Below are positions 1 through 17,606 of a stretch of DNA of 64,000 nt, piece after piece. A program made the position numbers and the translations under genes. The notes below the pieces were generated by a model. The model was not told the DNA's origin. It did not search any database and worked only from the letters and a program-made list of their open reading frames with translations. The stretch is from Crambe crambe (Eukaryota; Porifera; Demospongiae; Poecilosclerida; Crambeidae): contig OZ004583.1 in the NCBI GenBank assembly GCA_963924555.1, forward strand, positions 806,001-870,000. Reading direction: 5' to 3'. How positions within the stretch are numbered: position 1 is the stretch's first letter; each line of letters opens with the position of its first letter.

Positions 1-1221
1 GGTAGCACTGTGCCATGGTTGTTCCAGCCCAGTGTTACAAAGTCTTTGGTCCAGTTGTACAAGTCACTGCACAGTGTTGTGGATGAAGCATTTGCTACTC
101 CTGTGGTGAGGGACAACAATGTGCATGTTTCTATGTATCACATTATCTTATCTCTTGTTCTAGGCATCTATCCTCCAATCTTTCACTCCTCAACTGAATA
201 CTAGTATTACCAGTACAAGGTACCTACAAAATTATTACATGCACCAGAGCTGTTATCACATGCACCAGAAACTAGCTAAGCTATTATGTACATTTCTGCT
301 ATGATTTAGGTTGGAAGGTGCTGCAGCAGAAAAGATTCATCCATTGATGTCAGTTAATCACATGCAGTCATGATATTCAGTAGAAACTATTGCACTAGCA
401 TTGATGGCCATTGTAAGTCATCGTCTTATTTTAGGTGTTACTTTGCTAAGGGAGACACTTGCTTCATTTGTCTACCAACCTCCATTGATGGTGGAACTTC
501 AACGCATACCACTTGCAAAGAAATAGTCCTCCTGAGTTACCTCAGTGGTCAGGAAAATGGAGAGTGAGTCGGTTGTTGAGCTAACAGTTTTAACATATCC
601 TAGCAGGGTATAATGTAACTTAGTGTGATATGTGAGAGTCATTACACTAGCTATCATGTTTATATAGGGTGACTGAGAGATGCAAATTTTGCATTCAAAA
701 TGTTAAAGAACTGACTGAAAAGGATTCTGATCAAACGTAAGATATATTTTAAATTAACTAGCTTACCATTTTATATTTGCTTTTCTGAAGTTGTTCAATC
801 TTGAGTCTTCAATTTTATGATGACGACAATCTCTCCATCCTCCTGCAATATTCTTACAAAGTGATTGAGGAGGATCCTGAATCTGAAGGACATTCAAAAA
901 CTGTCACAGTGACTCGCTGTGCTGTTGCTCAGCTGTCCATTGTGGGTGTGGCTTCATTGTCACATGACTGCTCAGTGGCCGAAGATGTAGGTTGCTTGCT
1001 AAGTCAGGTGCACTGCCTGGGGGCGTTCAAGGCAAGGGAGTTGGCAGTCAGTGCCAGCAGAAAAGTAGCTGCTGTGGTGAGTGAACTGCTGCAATCAATT
1101 TACAGATTTCAGTACAGCCTGCTAGCTGGGCTTCAGTTTTTTTGGTTTTTCATATGAATTTCAGGTATCATATGATGGAAAGAAGATCAGGTTTTTTGAT
1201 GTGGATTCAGAGGAGGACTGA
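1..1221 (+). CDS. ANAPC4: ANAPC4 C-terminal part (anaphase-promoting complex subunit 4), 5' partial
   Basis: This is a scaffold subunit of the APC/C ubiquitin ligase, which acts in cell-cycle control. Only the 3' exons are in the window. Exons I can place are 1-105, 164-219, about 310-360, about 435-563, 668-737, 791-1076 and 1165-1221. They join in phase from 563 onward and end at a TGA at 1219-1221. The block with QFYDDDNLSILL matches the human ANAPC4 QFYDDETVTVVL region. The end RKVAAVVSYDGKKIRFFDVD matches the human RKVSCVLSSNLRHVRVFEMD tail, including the acidic finish. The sponge protein stops soon after and lacks the long acidic tail of vertebrates. The frame between 310 and 500 is unclear: two frames of the 435-563 exon look protein-like, so an indel or unseen splice is possible. 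Identity is fairly sure; the early exon bounds are not. Confidence 0.72.
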
Positions 1222-1260
1222 CTTGTAGCTATTTGTTACTGTACTAAACATCAATTTCAG

Positions 1261-1330
1261 CACGAGTAGTGCGCACGCGCATCGCATGACCCGTGCATTG
1301 TATACGCATGCGCGAACGCCGGACGCGGCG
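1261..1330. promoter_or_regulatory. NRF-1-like promoter palindromes
   Basis: The motifs TGCGCACGCGCA (1270-1281) and ACGCATGCGCGA (1314-1325) lie just before the ATG at 1334. They resemble NRF-1 sites (YGCGCAYGCGCR). Promoter function is inferred. Confidence 0.4.
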
Positions 1331-1333
1331 AAA

Positions 1334-1876
1334 ATGAACAATGTTTGTAGTTGTGTTTGCCTGCTTGCCGGATTCACCATGCTAGGTGGAGTGGCAGTAG
1401 TCAACGTGTGTATGACTTATTGGAATATCAGACAGGTAAAATGTCAAATAAAATCCATCAATGAACTTATCCTGCAGCAGATTTCGATTCTTAATACAAG
1501 TAGTAATGGTTCAAATCAAATAGCAACCCAACCTCGATTGCTAGAACCTAGTGTATCTGACCCAGAAGCATGGAACACCACACTTTTTGATTCACACATC
1601 ATGTTGCTTCTGCAACTTGCTAATGAGACCATTTTTGAACTGGAGGAAGAACTGAAGGAAGGAATACTCAAGCACCACAATTCTATGATCAACGACACAA
1701 ACTACTTGACATCAAGACTTGATCTTCATTATGTGCCCTATGGCGGTCAGTCTGAAAGGTATCCTGCATTATCATGTGAACACGTCACTCGGTTTTATGA
1801 TAAAGCCCCATCTGGTTATTACTGGATCACTTCCTCCAATGGCACAGTTATGCTCAAGCACTGTGACTTGGAATAG
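1334..1876 (+). CDS. small type II membrane protein with a fibrinogen-like stub
   Basis: This is a single-exon gene of 180 residues. I start it at the ATG at 1334; an in-frame ATG at 1286 lies in the GC-rich promoter stretch. A hydrophobic segment at about residues 8-30 should act as a signal anchor. A helical region with several N-glycosylation sequons (NTS, NGS, NTT, NET, NDT) follows. The last ~40 residues contain SCEHV, then PSGYYWI, SNGT and a final Cys-Asp. This is the start of the fibrinogen-related domains common in sponge surface proteins. The rest of the domain is missing, and I see no donor site to continue it. ATTAAA at about 1999 could be the poly(A) signal. It may be a truncated receptor-like protein; function unknown. 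Confidence 0.6.
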   Translation: MNNVCSCVCLLAGFTMLGGVAVVNVCMTYWNIRQVKCQIKSINELILQQISILNTSSNGSNQIATQPRLLEPSVSDPEAWNTTLFDSHIMLLLQLANETIFELEEELKEGILKHHNSMINDTNYLTSRLDLHYVPYGGQSERYPALSCEHVTRFYDKAPSGYYWITSSNGTVMLKHCDLE

Positions 1877-2107
1877 CTGGCGTAGCAAGACTTCCATGCA
1901 TGCCAGGACCATGTGACACCGACAGATGAAGATTTGCTATATTTCTATACAGATTAAGACTTTTAGGTTCATGTATCATGTATGTGTACTTGTGCTTTTT
2001 ATTAAATGTATATATCAGATCAGAGATTTAGCAATAATAATCTAATTACCATGGCAACAATTATATTAGATGTAGGTAACTGTGATTACAAACAATTATA
2101 TACCAGC

Positions 2108-3737
2108 TTAAAAAAAGTTAGTGGCTATGAAAGTAACTAATACTATACATGATGTTACAGTGGCTTCAAGTATGCAAAGGAGAGAGACAGTGTTATCATC
2201 ACTCCATACTGAAGTAGTGACAACTGAGAAACTGAAATGGCTCCTGTGAGAAACAGTGATAAAGACATTTTCCCCAAATTTATGCATAGCTAAATATTAT
2301 TCAAAAGTGGAAAACAGGCAGGACATTTGTTTTCCATTAAGGCAAAGCGGGGCAATTCTGGCAAATATCAAAACTCCTCAAACTTATGAGCTCTATTATT
2401 ACTGTCATAGTAGATTATATCCTCCTACTTTGAGCTCTGTAATTTCAGTTCAGAATATCACAGTGGAACCAGTTTATATTGGTCACTGTATAAGTCAGGT
2501 CACCTCTCAATAACAGGCCCGGGAGGGTGTTTAGTTTAGTGTACATTTCAACCTGAGTTAGCAGGCCACCTCTTTTATAACAGCCATTTCTTACTGGCCC
2601 ATGGGTGACCACTAACCAAGTTCCACTATACCACAACCTTTCCATCTTAGTTATAGCAGCATGGATTATACACTCACCATTGCAAGTAGGCAGTCCTCCA
2701 AGTCTCGATTCCACATAACTCCTCCCCAAATCCTCCTCGATATGTGAACTGTAAGTTGCTGCTGTCTGGCTTTTAGCAAGGCAGAGTTCGCTCGAAACAA
2801 CGCACAAGTTGCCATTAGTGGAATACCTAGCACCGTCGTACACCTTCTCACAATAAACTTCCTTGAAATCTAGGCCATTATTAGCTTCTATCAGATTCTT
2901 CACATTTGAAATTATATAAGTACTCGTGTTGGCATTAATGGCTGAGTAACCCTTGAAGCGTAGTTTCCAATAGCGATACAGCTTTCCTGAATCCATGTAA
3001 GCGTCCCTCCACGCATCCCAGCTGCTCAATGAGTCGTCATCTGAAGGTATTCTTATACTCCTGTTGCAAGTATCCCTAACGCCAGTTCCTGCAAGATCGA
3101 TAACCACATCCAGACCATTTATATCATATGCTAGTGAATTTGTAGTGAATTCGAGATACGTGAGATTTGTATAGAATGTACGATCAGTTGGTGCAAAATC
3201 AGAATTTGCCGGGTTCCCTCGCGGTTTTCCGATACTTGTGACCGGTTCATCTTCTTCTCCACAAGCAGCAGCCCCCCATCTTTCCCTGCAGATGCGAACG
3301 ATCGTTGAGACGTTGCAGTCCACCTCTGTGTCAACATCATTAGGCATTTTCCCCAAAAATTGGTCACGAATGGCCCCACCAAAAATATAAACAGGACACC
3401 CTCCATCTTTCAAGGCTTGAAGGACACCAAATGCAGTGGTCTGAGTGCCAGGAACAGTTGCATCCCTGATGAATCTGTCAATGCTCTGTCGCACATACAC
3501 TGACTGATAGAATAGAACTCGTGAATTTAGCGAAACAAGTCTCCCAGTCAAACTAGCATTGCTTCGAGGGACCAGCACCTTATCATCACATGCTGAAGAA
3601 GAAGCTTGCCTTTCAGAGAGCTTTGTCAGATCCACTGCCTCGTGACTGATATAGATCTTCACCTTGGTTCCTTCCACTGCAAAGATTTCTATGCTGACGG
3701 CTGCTATGAAAAGCAGAACAGAGGTCTTGAGAATCAT
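2108..3737 (-). CDS. secreted protein with a poly(A)-polymerase/CCA-adding-enzyme-like nucleotidyltransferase head
   Basis: The protein starts with a clear signal peptide (MILKTSVLLFIAAVSIEIFA). At about residues 115-145 it has VYIFGGAIRDQFLG followed by NDVDTEVDC. This is the GG-x-RD-x2-LG and DxD signature of class II nucleotidyltransferases such as tRNA CCA-adding enzymes, with both metal-binding Asp of the DVD present. Family members normally act on RNA in the nucleus, mitochondria or cytosol, so a secreted version is odd. The first exon is 2678-3737. It ends at a textbook donor (AATG|GTGAGTG). A matching acceptor at 2209-2211 gives a last exon 2108-2208 in phase, adding about 34 residues with a hydrophobic end. 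Without splicing, the frame reads on into a MITE and stops at 2445. No RNA-binding domain is visible. The enzymatic role is unproven. Confidence 0.68.
2461..2628. mobile_element. MITE, CAGTGGAACC family
   Basis: The ends are CAGTGGAACCAG at the left and a degenerate inverted copy (AAGTTCCACTA) at the right. It sits in the predicted intron of the secreted nucleotidyltransferase-like gene. Read-through translation would turn it into coding sequence. Related copies lie at 5837, 6953, 11412, 14909 and 37950. Confidence 0.6.
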
Positions 3738-4034
3738 CCTTGAGCTGTAGCTAGCCTGCGCCCTAGCCCGCGCCCTCCGATTTTATTTTGGAGACTACCT
3801 ATACCTAGCTGAGCCTGGGGGAGTTTTGGGGGATTTTCCCAATATTACTGACATAATTAAATTAAAATTAGTACAGTTTACACCAATTTCATATAACTTA
3901 TAGATCACAGAGAAATAGTTAATAGGATCAGCAACAAAAACCATTCACTACTAAGAGTCATGTATGACACACCTGGTAATAATATTATAGTACACTGTGA
4001 GAAAACAAAAAAGTATAAACCAAAAAAACAACAT

Positions 4035-6190
4035 CTATTCCTTTTTAGTGCTGCCTTCCTCTTCGTCTGCAGATTCAGACTTGGACTTGCTTGAGGAGCT
4101 GGGGGAAGTGTCTTTCTTCCTCTTCACCTCGCGGACTCTTCTGTCAATGTCTGTACCCCATGGGAGACCAAGGATCATCCCCTGATCAAGGATAGACTGG
4201 AAGGCTTGATCTCGGTTCAAGATGGCAGAAAACAAGTGCTATATAGAGAGAATCAATAGAATCGATTAATTACAATGGAACCGCCAAATAATGGGACCTA
4301 GCCTTTCGTCCTTTGTAGAGAACTCTTTTAGAGGTCAATTATAAAGGTGAGTATTGAAAGGTTTGTCCTCATTCAGAGTGCCATTATTGGAGGTTACCGT
4401 GTGACGGACTAACACACACAGGGCCATCAATTCCCATATCAGAAAACACATATGCATGCTCATAAAGCCATTGAATGCACTAAGAGCCGATTTACTAGTA
4501 TTATGGAAAAATAGATAACACCTTGGCCTGAAATGTATATTTTTCTTGATAATAATTATCACACCTATCTTGAAATGCCATACAATTGTATTGAACATTA
4601 AAATAACAGAATACGATTGTTTTTGAAGTCACATACACACACTATACCATTGGTGTCTACTGCCAGTCCTATAGGATCTATCAGGCCTGGTCCTATTACC
4701 TCATTACCGAGTGATGTCAAAAATCGACCCTTGGAGGTAAACAAAGAGATGCGATGATTATCACACTCGCCAACATACATGACACCGTCAGCATCGACAG
4801 CAATACCGATTGGCCCATTAAGCTCCCCCCTACCACCACCATATTGCTTACAAACTTCCCCTGTGGAGTGAAGATTTGAATACAATGGTTCCAAGTATCG
4901 GCCACATACACGTTACTATCACAAGACACACCATGTGGGAGATTAAATTCTCCTTTCCCTCCTCTGCCCCCAAGAGTACTGGAATAGGTGAGGTCAGAGT
5001 TCAAGACTTGGAGACGATTATTAGCACAATTCGCCACATATATCTTATTGTTATAAGCATTGAATGCAAGGCCAGCAAGACTACTAAACGGCAGAGATCC
5101 TCCCCCCTGTGTACCAACAGATACGATGAACTGGCCATCTAATGTAAACTTCTGAATGCGATAGTTACAATCATCTGCCACTAGAATATTTCCCTTGTCA
5201 TCTACTGCCACACCATATGGTTCATGAAACTGTTCCTTAATAGAGCCATGTATACCAAAAGACTGTAGCTTTTTTCCGCTTGGACTGAGCACTGTTACAC
5301 AATGTCTATCATGCTCAGTTAAAATCATTTCTCCCTTCTTGTTGATAGCAACTCCCCAGGGATGATTCAAGCCATCGATAGTTCAGATTGGAGTACTCAG
5401 TTTCTCAACAGGCATAAAAAAAAATTTTTTTTTAAAGAAAAAAAAAAAAAAAAAAAAGAAAGAAAGAAAAGACTGTACTTGCTGCATGTGCACAGACACA
5501 TCCAGTAACAAAGGGTCCATCAGAGAATGTTAGCACTCTATAAGTGGGGATGGCTATCTCTCATCTGCCCTACCTCTAGGTCATTGTGGGCCCTCCCTAC
5601 ATTATTCAGCCACTCCCACTGCCAAACACCCACCTTCTCTCCAGTCTTGAGAGTGACCTCTATGGACATGCCACTTCCCGGCATGACGGCAAAGGGCTTG
5701 GCCCTCACCACTTCCATGATGTCCTTGAGGGCTATGGAGAAGCGGCCTGCATCACGCTGGGAACGATTGTTGCGCTCAAAAAATAAGTGACTGGGGGAAG
5801 AGATCATTACATATATCAGCATCAGCAATGTGAATACAGTGGAATCTCTGAATAATGAATACACTTCTTTAGAGAGGCTGTCCCCTTTGGAGGTATTTAT
5901 TGTTTGTTAAGAGGTTTGGGGCTCCACTATATCTATATTTGCAATTTACCTATGAGTAAGGTACAGTCTACCACTGCGAGTCAAGGTCAGGGGTCTATCC
6001 CTGTCCATGACCGAACATCTCTTCCCTGTGGTCCAAGAGGGGAGTGGCAGTTCATCTGGGGACACCTGGAACCTCCTACAAAAGGACTCCTCGTCTTCGC
6101 TTAGCTGTGTAGTTGTGTGACCATCTTCACTAGTGAAACTGGCAGCTGAATTGGATGATGATTGCTTCAAGGAGGAGGAGGAAGAAGAAG

Positions 6191-6275
<85 letters not shown>

Positions 6276-9200
6276 GGTGAGTGTGCGAGTCTCGAATATA
6301 AGGTCTCGACTATTTACCAGTTGTTCTTCAGTGAAAGCCTGCCTTTGGAGGAGCTCGGCATTTGTTGGGAGAGATTTCCATAGCCTGGCAACTGTGTCAT
6401 GTCTCTCCTTAACCTGCGGTAATATCAGTATTGGGTACATGAAGGTTGACCAAAAATGATCAGTATTGGGAGTTACCCAAAAATGAAGTACTATTATTAT
6501 AAAGAATTACCAGGTCTCCTACCACACAGCACTAACCTTGGGTCCCCTACCACACAGCACTAACCTTGGGTCCCCTACCACCTTGGGTCCCCTACCACAC
6601 GGCACTAACCTTGGGATACTTCCGATATATATTATCGATAATGAAGAGTTTGATTCCCAGAAAGAGTCCTAGATTGTAAGAAAAGTAATAATATCATTAC
6701 TAGCTCTTAGAAAATAATGCATACTGTAGATTTGATAGATAATTAACTCTTATCAAAGTTTCTATTTCCCACCTAATTATCTTAATACATATGTACCTAC
6801 GACAGTCAACACATAGCTGTTTGGGAAGAGGACAGAGGCCACAAAGCCGAGCCACAGGTTGATGTACACCCTCCTGGTGGCAGAGGGCTGGTGCCACAGA
6901 AACAGACTGCAGAGTAAAGCACATACCAACAGTAGTTGCATGCAGGTAGATACAGTGGGAACCTCCGAGTAATAGACACACTTGGGACCCAGCATTTGTC
7001 CTTTGTAGAGAGGTTGTCCTCTTTTGGAGGCTGTACAGTGTGTATTATACTTGAGGTTTGTCCTCTTTCTGGAGGTTCCACCTTATAGCCATTTTCCCAT
7101 CACTATTACAGCACTAACTTTTGGGCTTTTTCTAGTGAATTTGCTGTAAACTCGGCCTTGTTCTGTATCAAAGAGAAGGAAGACAGATTACATGATTAGT
7201 ATTCCAGTACTATCTCACCTGACATGTTTGTGCTACTTTTTTGACCAGTTGCAACTTATCACCAAGCTTTAGCTCATCAACCTGTGCACATAACATGGTA
7301 ACCTCATACACTGTCACCAGAGTCTCCCCTACGTAGCTGTACTTTCAAACAGAGTGCTTAAGTATATTCATGGGAATATAATTCACATTAACCCAGCCCA
7401 ACTTTATTTGAAGTTTCTTTATCCAAACAGGGTGGCCCACCCTGCATTTTAGTATACTGGAGGAAACACTGATATTCTCTCACTTATGTTCCCAGGGAGA
7501 AATGGTAATATCCTAATACTCACAGAAGGTTCCATAGTAGAGGCACGAGGATGAAATCCAAATTGTTCTGCTAGCCCGCTAAAAATAGGACATCATGAGT
7601 CACATGATGGTGATTGGATATACTAATGGTGGTACCTGGTGCGGAGGTAAGTGAGAGTGAGCATGAGGACGGCCAGGAAGAGGAGCATGGGGATGATCCA
7701 ACCTTGCCACACACAGTACATGTAAATCTACATGGAAAAATATGTTCATGTACATACATATGACGTATATTATATTGCATGCTGTCCAATTCCAGAAAGA
7801 AAGGAGAAAGGGGGGGGAGTAGCAAATGCCCCGTTGAGCCCCTCCCCCTCACCCATCTGCACCTGGGGGGTCGGGGTATCATAAAGCATTTGATCAAACT
7901 CACCAGGAAGACGACCAAGGATTCTGCAGTGTTCTTCCATTGTAAGATGCCTTGTATGAAGTCTCCAAACTCTCTCCAAGGCTTGCTGGTCTTCACTGCA
8001 GTAAGAGAAGGGGGAGGGGAGGAGAGGGAGGGAGGGAGGGAGGGAGGGAAGAGGAGCATGGGCAGAATGTAGGGGAAAAAAGACGTTCAGAATAATGTGG
8101 AGAGAAAAGAAAATAGTTTGAGAAGGAAAGGATGAGTTAACATCTTGAGTACATAGTAGAAAGGGACCTACAGGGTATAATTAAAGGGAGAATACTCACT
8201 AAGTCTTTGTATGTTGTCTTTCAATCTATAGAATAGAGAAAGGCAAGAACTTGTTCAGAAGTTCCTGTGGTGTTTATACAACTCACTTTTTGGCAGTTAG
8301 AGGGTCTTCTGGGACTTTGTCATCTGGAGACGACTGCTCTTCAGTGAAATCAGCCACAAAATCATAAATCTGTAGTAGTATTATTACAAATATTCTAGTA
8401 CTGATTATTATCTAGAGTCTCATGATGATATTATGTACCCATTCCATGATGGACTGGAAACGGCCTCTTTTCCGAGCTCTTTCCTGTTCTCGGAGTAAGG
8501 CAACTGTATAACCAGAAGCAAATCAAATAGCATGTAGTTTTGAACTCTATTCAATTGAAACTGACCTCTGGCATCAGGTGACATAGTCACAGTTTCAAAT
8601 CCATTTTCCGAAGAGGTGACTGTCAGCATGCTACCTCCAAAACTACCACTCTCCCTTCCTCCAGATCTTTCCGAGGCCTCTAGCTTCATGGGAGATGCAC
8701 TGTTATTTTCAGAAGACTCACTGGAGGATGTTTTTGTCTTGACACGTGTGCTAAGGATGGCATTTTCTCTGCGAAGGGTAGCAATATCTCCTACAATAAT
8801 GTGTTGTATTGTAATTGCAGGCATTCCTTTAATGATGGGGAGGAGCATGTGGGAGGGGCATGTGGGGAGTGGAAGAAGGCAAGAAGGAGGGAGGGGTGTG
8901 TGAGGGGAGGGGGAGTGGTGCTTTTCTAGCAGACCACTTGCCTTGCAGGGTCTGGTTCTCAATTAAAGCAGATGTCAGTTGTTCTTGGAACAACGTCAGC
9001 TGTTTTTCATACACTTCCCTATCAGCCTGCTCCATCCAGGGCTTGCTCTTGACACTGCAGTCACTTTTGACCTCGTCCTCCTGCACCTTGGGTTGTGGTT
9101 CATCATCATCCAGATCCAGTTTCTCCAAGTCTTCATCTGAAAAGGCATCCTCGTTCTCCAGCTGGTGAAGAGGATGATGTGCTACACCAGCTTCCTCCTC

Positions 9201-9434
9201 CTCTTCTATGGCTATACTGGACGCCAGGTTGTCTTCTTTATCATCCACCACCAAGAAGCCATCTGCACTTGCCTCTCTCCTCAGCTGGCTAAAGCTCGGC
9301 ATTGAGCTCGGACGGCTGCTGCTATCATCATAGCCTCCATCACTCTGAGCCCTCTGTGGTACTTCCTGACGTGATTTGTTACGTCTGTTTTCTATTCTCT
9401 GACCTATCTTTTGCCTGATAAAACCTTTATGCAT
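4035..9434 (-). CDS. GRAMD4: GRAMD4-like GRAM-domain membrane protein
   Basis: This is the orthologue of GRAMD4, a multi-pass mitochondrial/ER-associated protein with a C-terminal GRAM domain. About 14 exons can be followed on the minus strand. The N-terminal exon is 8942-9434, with acidic stretches and a coiled coil. Exon 8566-8790 follows, then 8439-8503 (RFQSIMEW), about 8286-8369 and 8200-8226. Membrane exons are near 7637-7725 (VWQGWIIPMLLFLAVL), 6806-6910 (INLWLGFVASVLFP) and 6600-6670 (LGLFLGIKLFIID). SLPTNAELLQRQAF is at 6320-6412. GRAM exons are 5946-6172 and about 5540-5790 (AVMPGSGMSIEV). The last exon is 4035-4220 (NRDQAFQSILDQG). Each block aligns with human GRAMD4. The intron after 8942 has a GC donor. 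The last intron contains an NHL pseudogene fragment. Identity is secure; small exon bounds are approximate. Confidence 0.9.
4272..4403. repeat. degenerate MITE copy in the GRAMD4 last intron
   Basis: It begins AATGGAACCGCCAAATAATGG and ends near GGAGGTTACCGTGTGA, a weak inverted match. The interior (TCCTTTGTAGAG, GTTTGTCCTC) matches the copy at 6953. Confidence 0.4.
4598..5420 (-). pseudogene. TRIM-NHL-derived NHL-repeat fragment inside a GRAMD4 intron
   Basis: The minus strand encodes the end of a filamin domain (MPVEKLSTPI) and then NHL blades ([31 protein letters not shown], and others). It is closely related to the TRIM-NHL genes at 26.7-34 kb. A TGA falls inside the PI-TIDG junction near 5377. 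A frame break near 4870 splits the last two blades, which resume as [18 protein letters not shown] and end LLF-stop at 4598. RING, B-box and coiled coil are absent. At its 5' side is a T/A-homopolymer stretch (5416-5470). It is on the same strand as the host gene. Origin by partial duplication or retrocopy cannot be told, because the parent genes have no introns either. Confidence 0.82.
5416..5475. repeat. A/T homopolymer tract
   Basis: Runs of A, T and A again border the NHL fragment. They could mark an insertion edge. Confidence 0.6.
5837..5928. mobile_element. short MITE copy, CAGTGGAA family
   Basis: The ends are CAGTGGAATCTCTG and GGGGCTCCACTA, flanked by TA, in a GRAMD4 intron. It is about 92 bp, likely an internal deletion derivative. 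Confidence 0.55.
6197..6272. repeat. (GA)n microsatellite
   Basis: This is an uninterrupted GA run. Read on the minus strand it provides the long CT tract before the acceptor of a GRAMD4 intron. Translated Ser-Leu runs here are not protein. Confidence 0.95.
6515..6615. repeat. short tandem repeat, unit about 27 bp
   Basis: The unit with CCTACCACACAGCACTAACC recurs three to four times in a GRAMD4 intron, with one shortened unit. Confidence 0.75.
6953..7083. mobile_element. MITE, CAGTGGAACC family
   Basis: The left end is TA-CAGTGGGAACCTCCGAGTAA and the right end GGAGGTTCCACC. The interior shares TTTGTCCTTTGTAGAG with other copies. It lies in a GRAMD4 intron. Confidence 0.65.
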
Positions 9435-10092
9435 GGTTGTTATCCTTCTTATAAAGGTCGAAGTTCATTATAGAATTAAAGCGCGTGCGATATTATGCGC
9501 ATGCTCTAAGAAAGAGCGGGAAATTCAAATTCAGACCTTTTTGCAACTGCTAACTTAGACACGCCTCGCTCGATATTTTTCTCCTGAGGTACTTAATACA
9601 TACTGGGTAGCTCTATGTGTTATTATGCATGTGTGAGTGGTTGGTGTGAGTACATGTAGGTAAAACTTATGTACATGTGACTCTTATGTGTTCAGATGCA
9701 TGTACTACATGTGCTCCTGAAAGGTGAGTAGAGAGTACAGTATAGCAGAAATATGATAGCTATTTACAAAGTTAACTACTCACAGACGTGTAGCCAATGC
9801 AGCAGATAATTATGACCACATTATTAGTCTACACTGATTACCATGGGGGTTGGTAATTGCTTTTGGGGTGGAGGTGTCAACATGAGTGTTAGTACTGCCA
9901 ATATAATAGGAACCACTAACCATGGCTATTAGACATTTGATGAATTCATATGCAGCAAACAACAAACGAGGTTTAAAAAAAAACTACACAAAAGGCAAAC
10001 AAATATTCATAAAACAAAATATAAAGTTTATTATGAAAAACTTTTTAATGTTCGTATGATGACGCAGTCACTTTGTCTACTCCACACTCTCC
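9435..10092. other. intergenic interval between GRAMD4 and CERK
   Basis: An NRF-1-like TGCGCATGCT motif at 9496-9505 and a GC-rich patch sit just upstream of the GRAMD4 start and probably form its promoter. The rest is AT-rich, with AATAAAG-like sequence on the minus strand near 10020. I see no gene. Confidence 0.5.
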
Positions 10093-17243
<7,151 letters not shown>

Positions 17244-17606
17244 AACTACAAGAAAGAGCTAGTCGGATGATAGAGACTCAATCGACTATACAACATAACA
17301 AAATTTTATACAGGAAATCTCGCTAAATATTGTATAGGGATTTCTCCCCTTTCGCAACATGGTAAAGTATCTACTTAGCTACTTAGCTACTTAGTGGCTA
17401 CTGAATTATAACCACAAAATTACATCAGAATCCACGGTGCAGGTGGTAATCGGACCGAAGAAGATCGCAATCTGGCACAGCTGCACAGGATAAGGTAATT
17501 TAGCTGTCTAGTATGGTTATATGTCCTGGGTATTGATCGGATTCAGATTAGTTTGTGGGATGAATAACAAGCTCTCTACTCGGCAATACTTTTATTTTTA
17601 TTGCAG
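17244..17606. promoter_or_regulatory. shared divergent promoter region, CERK / phosphatidylserine synthase
   Basis: The two start codons are only 363 bp apart, pointing away from each other. A 5'UTR donor (AAG|GTAATTT near 17493) and the acceptor TTGCAG at 17601-17606 suggest a noncoding first exon for the + gene. Shared control is inferred. Confidence 0.5.

Noticed and set aside
1207-1404. Minus frame opposite the type II membrane protein gene
   Set aside because: A shadow of the + strand gene and its GC-rich promoter.
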